7,633 nucleotides of DNA. Origin: an uncultured Eubacteriales bacterium (GTDB lineage Bacteria; Bacillota; Clostridia; Oscillospirales; Acutalibacteraceae). The DNA lies in assembly GCA_900319255.1 (NCBI GenBank), contig ONNU01000197.1, forward strand, positions 1 through 7,633, in the 5' to 3' direction. Shown here one piece after another: positions 1 to 6,699 of the stretch (positions are counted from its first letter, which is position 1; each line of letters opens with the position of its first letter). The notes beneath the pieces are model-generated. The model was not told the origin of the DNA. It searched no databases and saw only the letters and a list, made by a program, of their open reading frames with translations. The position numbers and the translations under genes were made by a program.

Positions 1-1075
1 AGTATCTGAGCGAATCTATCATAAACTTCTGATACATTTCACGGTCGCTTGCCGTTTCATTTCCGCAGCCGGAGCCGTTGGAATAAGTGCCGTCCGATTT
101 CTGGCGGTAATAATAGCCGGGTACGGTATAATCGAACCAGTCGTCAATGCCTGAGCCGCCGGAATAGGTGTGGTTATATACAACGTCCATGACAACGCCT
201 ATTCCCTTTTTATGAAGAGCCTGCACCATCTGCTTGAATTCCTTTACCCTGACATTACCGTCATAGGGGTTGGTGGAATATGAGCCTTCGGGTGTATTGT
301 AGTTCTTCGGGTCATAGCCCCAGTTGAACTGGTCGGTGCTGAGCTTTGTTTCGTCTACGCTTGCATAATCGTATACCGGAAGAAGATGTACATGGGTTAC
401 TCCTAAATCCTCCAGATAATCAATACCGGTAGGATGTACGCCGTCATTATTTACGGTGGTTCCGGTCTCTGTGAATGCCAGATATTTGCCCTTGTTGGTC
501 ATGCCTGAATCCGACGAGGACGAGAAATCCCTGACATGAGCCTCCCAGATCACAGAATCCGTCTGATTTGCGCAGGGGATCCTTGTGTCATTATCCCATC
601 CCGCAGGATCTGTGCTGTCAAGATCAATGACCATGCCTCTGTTGCCGTTTACGCCGGTGGACTTTGCATAGATATCCACCGTTTCCTTTGTGCTGCCGTT
701 ATTGGTGACAAGGTAGGTGTAATATGTCCCGGCGATATCTCCGTTTACGGTCACGCTCCAGATACCCTGGGACTGCTTTGTCATTGCCTTTGTTTCGATA
801 ACTCCGGCTCCGCTTTCCGAATCGCTGCCTGTTTTGTAGCGCTTGAGCTGGACATTTGTTGCTGTCGGCGCCCACACCTTGAAGGTGGTGGAGCTTTTTG
901 AATAAACTGCGCCCAGATCATTTCCGCTGTAGGCGTACTGATCCAGAGCAGACATATCGCTGTAGCTTACCGCAGAAGCCGGGACTGCCGGCAGTACCGC
1001 GAATACAGAAGAAGCCATGAGCGATGCCATCAGCAGCGATGTTATCCGTCTGAATTTCTGACTGTGCCTTTTCAT
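1..1075 (-). CDS. pulA: Secreted type I pullulanase (GH13), N-terminal part, cut by window edge
   Basis: This is an extracellular starch-debranching enzyme that should hydrolyse alpha-1,6 bonds in pullulan, amylopectin and limit dextrins. Only the first 358 codons are visible; the frame runs off base 1. Residues 1-35 form a signal peptide: a basic start (MKRHSQKFRR), a hydrophobic core, and a VPASA cleavage site. Residues about 47-152 resemble the CBM48/pullulanase N domain (LGAVYSKSSTTFKVWAPTA). The GH13 domain then begins. FNWGYDP at 250-256 with the following NYNTPEGSYS is the type I pullulanase signature (usually YNWGYDP), and DVVYNH at 297-302 is GH13 conserved region I. The catalytic Asp/Glu regions lie beyond the window, so activity cannot be judged. 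The ATG at 1075 has AGAGGG (1083-1088) seven bases upstream. The gene is divergent from the zinc-ribbon gene. An amylopullulanase or a larger multi-domain amylase is possible, since the C-terminus is unseen. Confidence 0.93.
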   Translation of the reverse strand, partial: MKRHSQKFRRITSLLMASLMASSVFAVLPAVPASAVSYSDMSALDQYAYSGNDLGAVYSKSSTTFKVWAPTATNVQLKRYKTGSDSESGAGVIETKAMTKQSQGIWSVTVNGDIAGTYYTYLVTNNGSTKETVDIYAKSTGVNGNRGMVIDLDSTDPAGWDNDTRIPCANQTDSVIWEAHVRDFSSSSDSGMTNKGKYLAFTETGTTVNNDGVHPTGIDYLEDLGVTHVHLLPVYDYASVDETKLSTDQFNWGYDPKNYNTPEGSYSTNPYDGNVRVKEFKQMVQALHKKGIGVVMDVVYNHTYSGGSGIDDWFDYTVPGYYYRQKSDGTYSNGSGCGNETASDREMYQKFMIDSLRY

Positions 1076-1356
1076 GTGATTACCCTCTTTCTTTGAAGAA
1101 TCGGCGTGTGAAAATGATAATACCAAGCTCCGATAAAAGCCGTCTGTCCTGCACAGGGATCCGGCGTTCCCTCTGCCATACGGAAAGGAACAGCTCTGCA
1201 TCACCCTCACGGGCATCCTCAGCCGCTTCCGGCGATAAATTCCCCGCAGATCATCTCCGCTTTTATATCGGAAATCAGTATAAAAAATAATTCCGTATGC
1301 AAACATTCTTGTTAATATTGTAATATAACAGAATGAAGTTTTATTTACTATAAAGA

Positions 1357-1386
1357 ATTATAAAAATATATTCCCCAGTATTTCAG
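1357..1386 (-). promoter_or_regulatory. Possible promoter for pullulanase
   Basis: On the minus strand a perfect TATAAT (1357-1362) lies 18 bases from CTGAAA (1381-1386; 4 of 6 matches to TTGACA). Use of this promoter would give a leader of about 270 bases. Other TATA-like hexamers nearby (TACAAT at 1317-1322, TATATT at 1322-1327) have poorer -35 partners. The AT-richness here makes chance matches likely. Confidence 0.25.
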
Positions 1387-1533
1387 CCTGTTTTTATGCT
1401 GATTTTTACAATATCACTGAGGGTCAGAAATATTGAAACAGACATTCACATATCACGCTTGTACATTTTACATATCAGCATCTTTGATGATTTGTAATAT
1501 CCTACAATAATGATTTTGATAAAAATATACTAC

Positions 1534-1562
1534 TTTAAAAAATTAAGATAATCTGATATAAT
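1534..1562 (+). promoter_or_regulatory. Promoter for zinc-ribbon membrane protein gene
   Basis: TTTAAA (1534-1539; 4 of 6 matches to TTGACA) is followed after 17 bases by a perfect TATAAT (1557-1562). Transcription should begin near 1569, leaving a leader of about 90 bases before the ATG at 1659. This is the best sigma-A-type promoter in the intergenic region. Confidence 0.55.
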
Positions 1563-1658
1563 ATAAGAGTCAAAGAGCGGCTTTTTTCTGTCCGGAGCCG
1601 AGGGAATGCCGGGTCACGGTCAGCCGTTCCACAAAATCAACAAAAGGAGTGATCTGTT

Positions 1659-4031
1659 ATGTTTTGCCCCATTTGCGGTAACAAAATTGATCCTACACAG
1701 AAATTCTGCGACAGCTGCGGAACTCCTGTAAACTCTCCCCAGTCGGATACTGTTCAGCCGGATGACGTGATGTCTGATCCCTATTCAGGCGCAGCAGCTC
1801 CGGTGAACGATAATATGCAGGGTTCCCCCTCAGCCGGCGCTGAGCCTTATTCTTCCCCGGAGCAGAGCTTCGGCGCAATGCCCCCTCAGGAAATACCCCA
1901 GCAGAACGCCTTCGGAGCAATGCCCGGTCAGGAAATGCCTCAGCAGAACGCCTTCGGCTCGATGCCCGGTCAGGAAATGCCTCAGCAAAACTCTTTCGGC
2001 TCGATGCCCGGTCAGGATATGCCGCCCCAGGGCGGATACAGCAATATGCCGCCGCAGTCCCATCCTGTTGTATACAGCGGAACGATGCCCATAACCAACG
2101 GCACGATTCCCGATGGAGGCGCCGCTGCCGGAAAGCCCGGCGGAAAGAAGAAAGCGATAATCATTACGCTTATTATCATTCTGCTGATCGTTGCGGGAAT
2201 AGTCGGCTTCTTCCTTATCAAGAAAGTTATTGCTCATCAGTATATCGTAAACAACCCCACAAAGAGCGCCCTTGCCTCATATCAGGTGTTTGTTGACGAA
2301 AACGAAAAGGACAATCCGCTGTACGAGGTATTCAAGGATGTCAAGCAAAAGGGTAATGTCAAGGTGACTGCATCAGGCAGCATGAACCCCGGCAACGGCG
2401 AGGCAAAGAATTTCAGCGCAAATGCAAGTCTCGGATATGATGTCAAGGGCTGTAATTATTATCTTAGTCTTGACGCAAGCGAGCTTTTCCGTATGTCAAC
2501 CGGAGCAGATGAAACAAACGGCAAGGCTATGATCGAGTTACAGGCTAATCCTGACAACATCTATTTTAACTTTGATCTGGCTGGCAAGAGCGGAAAATAT
2601 TATGTGGATAACAAGAGCTTCCGCAGCGATATCGCAAATTCTATCTTCGCACCCGACAAGGATAATATCTTCGGCTGGGACAAGGAAACATATGATAATT
2701 TCGTTGACTCATATGAAAAGATCATCAGGGAATTTGAAAATGCCGCAAAGGATGATCCTTCCCAGAGCAATGTGATGAATACATATGACAAGCTTATCAA
2801 GAGCCTTGAGAAAAACGGCAATGTCAAGGTGGAAAGCGAAAAGACAGAGCTTAAAGACGGCGCTGTTTCCCAGACCGTCAATACTGACGTTGTAGTTTAT
2901 ACCTTCAACAGGCAGACCTTCAGAGCCTTCGTTCAGGATATGAAGGAGGATTTTGTCACCTATATCAAGGAAACAATCGGCGAAGACAAATCTGCTGAAG
3001 CTATCCAGGGCATCAACAAATCCTTTGACGGCTTCTTCGATAGCTATGACAGGACCGCAAATGATAAGCTTTCGCTTGTGGTAAAGGTATATCTTGATGC
3101 AGATACGCACGCTGCTGTCAAGACAACGATTGATTTGAAAAACGCTACTGATGATCCCGAAAACAATCTCCACGCTGTTTTCCAGTTCTTCAAAGCTCCC
3201 GACAACCTTATCACAGCTCACTTTACAGTAAATACAACAGGCGGCCACACCAATACAACAAGCTTCAAGCTCAAAAAGACCGATGACGGTACAACTATTA
3301 AATATGCTGCAAACATTGAGTACAACAATGACGGCACAGCAGACAGCGCTTCCGGCTCCTTTGAGTACAACAGAAGCACAAAGAGCTTCACCATCGCAGG
3401 CAATACCGCATCTACACAAAGCTCCTTCTCCTACACAGGCAAAGCTGAAATCAGCGGCAACAAGCTTTCAATCACTCTGCCCGATATCGTAAAGACTGAG
3501 CAGATGACGCTTTCTCTTACCGCTGAATATTCAGCAGATGCTCCCGCAAAGATAGACGTAGGCGATGCAAAGAATATCCTCAAGCTCAGCGCTGATGAAT
3601 TCAAGCAGATCTTTGAAAATGCAGGAGGCGTAATGTCACTTGCAGGCGGCGGTACAGGCAGTATCGGCGGCGGACTGGATGATGCTTATAATCCCGGCGC
3701 TTACTCCGAAATGGCAGACGCTTCTACTATGAATAACGCCCTGAAATCTGTTTATGCAGGCGTTATTTCAGGCACGATAACCAGCAATGATATCCCCTCT
3801 GCTCCAAAAGCAGGCGCTTCAGCTTCCGAGAGAAAAAATGCAGCAAATGCGCTGACAGTACATGATGCGCTTGAATACAACAATCTGACATCTCTCGAGG
3901 ACAACATTTACAGCTTCGGCGCAGCAGCTGACGGAACGGTCTACGCTTATTCCGATACCGAGCACATCAACGATATCACACAGTACATCACTCCCCAGAC
4001 TAAATTAGGCGATATTTTCAAAATGTTCTGA
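1659..4031 (+). CDS. Membrane-anchored zinc-ribbon protein with repeat linker and large exported domain, function unknown
   Basis: A 790-residue single-pass membrane protein, probably cytoplasmic at the N-terminus and exported at the C-terminus. Residues 1-25 form a zinc ribbon: C3-x2-C6-x10-C17-x2-C20, each pair followed by Gly. Residues 26-160 are a low-complexity Pro/Gln/Gly/Met linker with four 14-residue repeats (77-132). KKK at 163-165 precedes a membrane helix at about 166-187, and KK follows, so orientation rests mainly on the zinc ribbon needing a reducing cytoplasm. Residues 190-790 are rich in alternating polar and hydrophobic segments that look like beta strands (VKVTASGSM, KLSLVVKVYL, SFSYTGKAEI), with one Cys. 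The last ~115 residues, after a Gly-rich stretch near 650-665, look like a separate small domain. The ATG has AAAGGAG (1643-1649) nine bases upstream. The gene stands alone. Zinc ribbon plus membrane helix plus exported domain is a common Firmicutes architecture, but I cannot name the exported family. Confidence 0.9.
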   Translation: MFCPICGNKIDPTQKFCDSCGTPVNSPQSDTVQPDDVMSDPYSGAAAPVNDNMQGSPSAGAEPYSSPEQSFGAMPPQEIPQQNAFGAMPGQEMPQQNAFGSMPGQEMPQQNSFGSMPGQDMPPQGGYSNMPPQSHPVVYSGTMPITNGTIPDGGAAAGKPGGKKKAIIITLIIILLIVAGIVGFFLIKKVIAHQYIVNNPTKSALASYQVFVDENEKDNPLYEVFKDVKQKGNVKVTASGSMNPGNGEAKNFSANASLGYDVKGCNYYLSLDASELFRMSTGADETNGKAMIELQANPDNIYFNFDLAGKSGKYYVDNKSFRSDIANSIFAPDKDNIFGWDKETYDNFVDSYEKIIREFENAAKDDPSQSNVMNTYDKLIKSLEKNGNVKVESEKTELKDGAVSQTVNTDVVVYTFNRQTFRAFVQDMKEDFVTYIKETIGEDKSAEAIQGINKSFDGFFDSYDRTANDKLSLVVKVYLDADTHAAVKTTIDLKNATDDPENNLHAVFQFFKAPDNLITAHFTVNTTGGHTNTTSFKLKKTDDGTTIKYAANIEYNNDGTADSASGSFEYNRSTKSFTIAGNTASTQSSFSYTGKAEISGNKLSITLPDIVKTEQMTLSLTAEYSADAPAKIDVGDAKNILKLSADEFKQIFENAGGVMSLAGGGTGSIGGGLDDAYNPGAYSEMADASTMNNALKSVYAGVISGTITSNDIPSAPKAGASASERKNAANALTVHDALEYNNLTSLEDNIYSFGAAADGTVYAYSDTEHINDITQYITPQTKLGDIFKMF
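1887..2054 (+). repeat. In-frame 42-base tandem repeat, four copies, in linker of zinc-ribbon protein
   Basis: Four consecutive 42-base units encode QEIPQQNAFGAMPG, QEMPQQNAFGSMPG, QEMPQQNSFGSMPG and the diverged QDMPPQGGYSNMPP. Units two (1929-1970) and three (1971-2012) are nearly identical at the DNA level, differing at only about four bases. That suggests recent duplication by slippage or unequal recombination. The unit keeps frame, so copy number changes would only alter linker length between the zinc ribbon and the membrane. Confidence 0.9.
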
Positions 4032-4066
4032 TGACTGATGCCGCATAAAAATGCAAAATAATTAAT

Positions 4067-4104
4067 AAAAAAGCCGATGAATTTCTGGATTCACCGGCTT
4101 TTTT
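4067..4104. terminator. Bidirectional rho-independent terminator between convergent genes
   Basis: A six-A run (4067-4072), a stem of GCCG-a-TGAAT (4073-4082) paired with ATTCA-c-CGGC (4089-4098) with one A/C mismatch, a six-base loop, and a six-T run (4099-4104). Because A and T runs flank the stem, it works on both strands. It lies 36 bases after the stop of the zinc-ribbon gene. The minus-strand gene ending at 4091 has its TGA stop inside the stem. Confidence 0.9.
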
Positions 4105-5053
4105 CAGTAATGTATGAAAGCTTATTACCGTCATATATTATTATGACCGTTCCGTTGTTGTCCGTGCGCAGTATACCGCTGTCAGCCTCCTCTATCCTGT
4201 CGATGCAGTCACGGTTGGGAAGATATCTGTTTTCCTCCCCTGCGCTGATAACTGTATATGCAGGGGTTACAGCGGAAAGAAATTCCTTTGTTGTTCCTCC
4301 CCCGCTGCCGTGATGTCCTGCCTTGAGAATATCCGAATCAAGCTCCTTTCCCTGTGAAAGAAGCTGCTTTTCCGTTTTCTTTCCTGCGTCCCCCATGAAC
4401 AGAAAGGTCACATCTCCGTATTTCAGCCTCAGTACAAGAGAATTTTCGTTTTCATCCTTGTTTTTTACATCAGGCGACAATACCTCCAAGGTAAATCCCC
4501 CCATATCGTAAATCCCCGTATCAGGCTTTTCAAGTGGGATATTCCTTTCCTTTACCGCAGAATAAAACAGCTTTTCATCCTCGCTCTGAACCTTTTCCGG
4601 CTTCTCGCAGAATTTGTTTATCCATACCTTGTCTATTTTCACGCTGCCGGCAATGGAGCTGAAATCTCCTATATGGTCGCTGTCGGTATGAGTTGCCGCA
4701 AACAGATCGAGATGATCTATCCCAGCTTTTCTGAGATAGCCGGCTGTCTTTCCGCTGAGGGAATATTTTCCCGTGTCGATAAGGATATTTCTGTCATCTG
4801 CGCAGATGAGGATACTGTCGCCGCAGCCTACATCAATGAAATGTACGGAAAGGGGTTGATTCAGCGCAGGCTTCATAAAATCCTGCGTTCCGGTCAATGC
4901 ATAGAGATAATCGCTGAGGGGAGCCAATATCCCGCTCAGCGATAATATGTAAAGTAATATTGCAGCCGCAGCGACGGTTATGCTTATTATCAGATAAAAG
5001 GATCCCCTGCGCCTGCGTTTTTTCATATATTTATCAAGCTTACTTTTTGCCAT
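4091..5053 (-). CDS. Membrane-tethered ComEC-like metallo-beta-lactamase-fold protein
   Basis: A 320-residue protein that resembles the C-terminal MBL domain of the competence protein ComEC, without ComEC's channel domain. Residues 1-16 are strongly basic (KKRRRR), and one membrane helix follows at about 18-42, so the enzyme domain is probably exported. Family motifs in order: SVHFIDVGCGDSILI (69-83), ILIDTG (90-95), THTDSDHIGD (121-130; metal ligands likely H122, D124, D126, H127), FMGDAG (219-224) and LKAGHHGS (243-250). The final motif, usually N-x-YGHP in ComEC relatives as I recall it, is here NRYLPN (275-280), lacking the His. A metal-dependent hydrolase, perhaps a nuclease or phosphodiesterase, is likely, but the substrate is unknown. 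The ATG overlaps the upstream CNNM gene by 14 bases, with GAGG and AAGGA just upstream, so translation is probably coupled. The TGA lies in the terminator stem. Confidence 0.88.
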   Translation of the reverse strand: MAKSKLDKYMKKRRRRGSFYLIISITVAAAAILLYILSLSGILAPLSDYLYALTGTQDFMKPALNQPLSVHFIDVGCGDSILICADDRNILIDTGKYSLSGKTAGYLRKAGIDHLDLFAATHTDSDHIGDFSSIAGSVKIDKVWINKFCEKPEKVQSEDEKLFYSAVKERNIPLEKPDTGIYDMGGFTLEVLSPDVKNKDENENSLVLRLKYGDVTFLFMGDAGKKTEKQLLSQGKELDSDILKAGHHGSGGGTTKEFLSAVTPAYTVISAGEENRYLPNRDCIDRIEEADSGILRTDNNGTVIIIYDGNKLSYITEKSR

Positions 5054-6311
5054 CTTCCTTTTCCTCTTTATACAGTACCGTTACCGTATTGATTCTCTGA
5101 TCCTCAACGCTGTCAACCGTTACGGTCAGCTCCTTATAGGTAAAGACAGAACCGTTTTCCGGGATATCGCCGATCTGTTCGATGACCCAGCCGCCGACAG
5201 ATTTGCTGTCTGAATGTAGATACTTTTCGTCCTTGTCAAAAAGCTCCAGCATATCGTCAATATTCATATCGCCGCTGATCTCATAACGATGATCTCCGGT
5301 CTTTTTATATTTATGCTCGATCTCCTCGTCCTCATCCCAGATATCTCCCACGATCTGTTCAAGCAGATCCTCCATCGTGACAATACCCAGCGTTCCGCCG
5401 TAATCATCTGTAACGACTGCGATATGAAGCTTCTTGTATTTGAAATCCGCAAGGAGAGCCGAAAGCTTTTTGCTGCGGTAAATATAATACGCAGGCTGCA
5501 TCAGCTTATTGATATCAGGAATCCTTCCGCTGAGCAATACCTCAAGAAAATCCCTTGAATGAAGCACACCCACGATATTATCAATATTGTCCTTATAAAC
5601 CGGGATCCTTGAATATCTTTCCCGCAGGACGATCTCTTTTATATTCTCCATATCGTCATTTATATCAATGGCTACAAGATCAACTCTCGGGGTAAGAATA
5701 TCATAGGCTGTCTTTTCGTCAAATTCAAGGGCTGACTGCACAAGCTCGCTTTCCTGCTCCTCAAGCACGCCCTCTTCCTCAATGCTTTCAACAATATATT
5801 TAAGCTCATCCTCTGTGACAGTGGGGCTTTTTTTCTTGTTTTTGCTGGATATCTTTTTCACAGCGTCCGTCAGCTTCAGAAGAAGAAATGTGACCGGTGT
5901 GAAGATCACCATGAAAAATCTCAGAACGCCTGCAAAGGCAAGACAGATCTGCTCATTATTTTCTATCGCAAAATTCTTTGGAATGACTTCTCCGCAGATA
6001 AGCACAACGATCGTAAGAACAACCGTACTGACAACCGTACCGGTGGCATCTCCTAAAAATGAAACAAAAAGCAGGGTCGCCAGCGCAGAGCTTGCAATAT
6101 TCACGATATTATTGCCCACAAGGATCGCAGCCAGCGCCTTGTCATAATGCTCAACGATATACAGGGCTTTTTTCGCTTTTTTATTTCCATTTTCCGCCTT
6201 GTTTTTCAATCTGATCCTGCTTACGGAAGAAAAAGCCGTTTCAGTAGAAGAAAAGAATGCCGAAAACAAAACCAGCAGCGCAATTACGGCTATCATAAGC
6301 CATGAATCCAA
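5040..6311 (-). CDS. CNNM/CorC (HlyC-type) membrane protein with CBS pair, probable divalent metal transporter
   Basis: A 423-residue protein of the DUF21-CBS-CorC_HlyC family, historically called hemolysin and now linked to Mg2+ (sometimes Co2+) efflux or homeostasis, as with CorB/CorC and staphylococcal MpfA. Counting from the TTG start, the CNNM membrane domain covers about 3-170, with FFSSTETAFSSVSRIRLK after the first helix and the conserved GEVIPKNFA near 106-114. Next come ALEFDEKTAYDILTPR and RIPVY...NIVGVLHSRDFL (first CBS), then IAVVTDDYGGTLGIVTMEDLLEQIVGDIWDE (second CBS), then a C-terminal CorC_HlyC domain (about 335-415). All expected parts are present at normal length. The open frame begins at a GTG (6320), but that codon overlaps the GGAG site (6320-6323). 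The TTG at 6311 lies eight bases after it and is the better start. First gene of an operon with the MBL-fold gene. Confidence 0.93.
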   Translation of the reverse strand: MDSWLMIAVIALLVLFSAFFSSTETAFSSVSRIRLKNKAENGNKKAKKALYIVEHYDKALAAILVGNNIVNIASSALATLLFVSFLGDATGTVVSTVVLTIVVLICGEVIPKNFAIENNEQICLAFAGVLRFFMVIFTPVTFLLLKLTDAVKKISSKNKKKSPTVTEDELKYIVESIEEEGVLEEQESELVQSALEFDEKTAYDILTPRVDLVAIDINDDMENIKEIVLRERYSRIPVYKDNIDNIVGVLHSRDFLEVLLSGRIPDINKLMQPAYYIYRSKKLSALLADFKYKKLHIAVVTDDYGGTLGIVTMEDLLEQIVGDIWDEDEEIEHKYKKTGDHRYEISGDMNIDDMLELFDKDEKYLHSDSKSVGGWVIEQIGDIPENGSVFTYKELTVTVDSVEDQRINTVTVLYKEEKEDGKK

Positions 6312-6319
6312 AAAAATCA

Positions 6320-6323
6320 CTCC
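6320..6323 (-). promoter_or_regulatory. Ribosome binding site that points to a TTG start for the CNNM gene
   Basis: Minus-strand GGAG (part of GGAGTGAT, a near match to the extended anti-SD complement GGAGGTGAT) sits eight bases before TTG at 6311-6309. The GTG at 6320-6318 uses the last G of this site, so it cannot be served by it, and no other SD lies upstream of it. Confidence 0.6.
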
Positions 6324-6363
6324 ATTATTATTTATGTTGACCTCTGATCCTTTATTGAATAAG

Positions 6364-6383
6364 ACCTGAGCCTGTGAAACTCA
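6364..6383 (-). repeat. Interspersed repeat end, copy 1 (inverted)
   Basis: On the minus strand this reads TGAGTTTCACAGGCTCAGGT. It matches copy 3 (7611-7630) at 17 of 20 positions and copy 2 (6681-6700) at 15 of 20. It lies 53 bases upstream of the CNNM gene's TTG start and could contribute promoter sequence to it. Confidence 0.5.
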
Positions 6384-6455
6384 ACGGCAAAAAGATAAAA
6401 AACTACTGTATTCATGAGTGGTTTTATACATTACCCGGAATTATAATATTCACCA

Positions 6456-6593
6456 AAAAGGTGCAGCTTCAGATGTGCTTTAAACACCCTCAAACGAAAA
6501 AATACCAACTCTTAGCCGATAGAGTCTGGCTTTCTACAGAGGATAAGGAAAGGGGATTGCAAAAGGGGGAACCCCTTGTGTTTTCCACCTTTT
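6456..6593 (+). ncRNA. Candidate structured RNA
   Basis: AAAAGGTG (6456-6463) can pair with CACCTTTT (6586-6593), closing a 138-base segment. Inside, CCA-a-CTCT and AGAG-tc-TGG near 6505-6530 can pair around an eight-base loop, and the 6560-6580 hairpin forms a third stem. A perfect TATAAT (6442-6447) lies just upstream on the plus strand, but without a good -35. I recognise no known RNA family, and the stems are short enough that chance is a real alternative. Confidence 0.2.
6560..6584 (+). terminator. Terminator-like hairpin in noncoding region
   Basis: CAAAAGGGG (6560-6568), a three-base GAA loop, and CCCCTTGTG (6572-6580) form a nine-position stem with one A/G mismatch, followed by TTTT (6581-6584). 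It has the form of a rho-independent terminator for a plus-strand transcript, yet no plus-strand gene lies upstream. It may end a small RNA or belong to the repeat element around it. Confidence 0.4.
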
Positions 6594-6680
6594 GACTCAC
6601 CAAAGCAGAAATGCTTATGAATTATGTCTCAGGACATTAAAGCAGAACATCGGATTCTATTTCCAACCACAGCGGAGATG

Positions 6681-6699
6681 TCAGTTTCACGGATTCAGG
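6681..6699 (+). repeat. Interspersed repeat end, copy 2
   Basis: AGTTTCACGGATTCAGG (6683-6699) is a perfect 17-base direct repeat of 7613-7629. A match this long between two noncoding sites 930 bases apart is very unlikely by chance. Upstream flanks of the two copies are only weakly alike. Confidence 0.75.

Larger units (their letters stand above)
1076..1658. other. Divergent intergenic region between pullulanase and zinc-ribbon gene
   Basis: This 583-base stretch has no convincing gene. It has two unlike halves. Bases 1093-1275 are fairly GC-rich and would be the 5' leader of the leftward pullulanase transcript. A GTTCC (1166-1170) / GGAAC (1187-1191) stem can form there. Bases 1276-1570 are very AT-rich and carry the likely promoters for both directions. 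Bases 1570-1658 are the leader of the rightward gene, where CGGCT (1578-1582) can pair with AGCCG (1596-1600). I recognise no known riboswitch class. The 65-codon plus-strand frame at 1093-1290 has no family resemblance and no good ribosome binding site. Confidence 0.7.
6364..6699. mobile_element. Possible small nonautonomous element (MITE-like) bounded by imperfect inverted repeats
   Basis: The left end (6364-6383), read on the minus strand, is TGAGTTTCACAGGCTCAGGT. The right end (6681-6699) is TCAGTTTCACGGATTCAGG on the plus strand, so the two are imperfect inverted repeats matching at 15 of 20 positions. They enclose 336 bases with no protein gene. The heptamer AAGACCT occurs at 6361-6367 and again at 6701-6707, but it overlaps the left repeat, so it is not a clean target duplication. 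Size and lack of coding fit a MITE, but an interspersed regulatory or RNA element is as likely. Confidence 0.3.

Noticed and set aside
536..901. 121-codon plus-strand open frame
   Set aside because: It is opposite the pullulanase CBM48 and GH13 coding sequence, whose reading frame carries clear family motifs.
1093..1290. 65-codon plus-strand frame in the divergent intergenic region
   Set aside because: No ribosome binding site, no family resemblance, and it lies antisense to the likely pullulanase leader.
1830..2237. Minus-strand frame with repeated RHFLTGHRAEG units
   Set aside because: The repeats are the reverse strand of the 42-base linker repeats in the zinc-ribbon gene.
2709..3419. 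236-codon minus-strand open frame inside the zinc-ribbon gene
   Set aside because: It lies entirely opposite a well-supported gene, has a Cys/Ile/Val-rich composition typical of an antisense shadow, and shows no domain.
6374..6595. 73-codon plus-strand frame between the CNNM and deoxyribosyltransferase genes
   Set aside because: Its start lies inside a repeat end, it lacks an SD site, and it runs through a terminator-like hairpin; no domain is recognisable.
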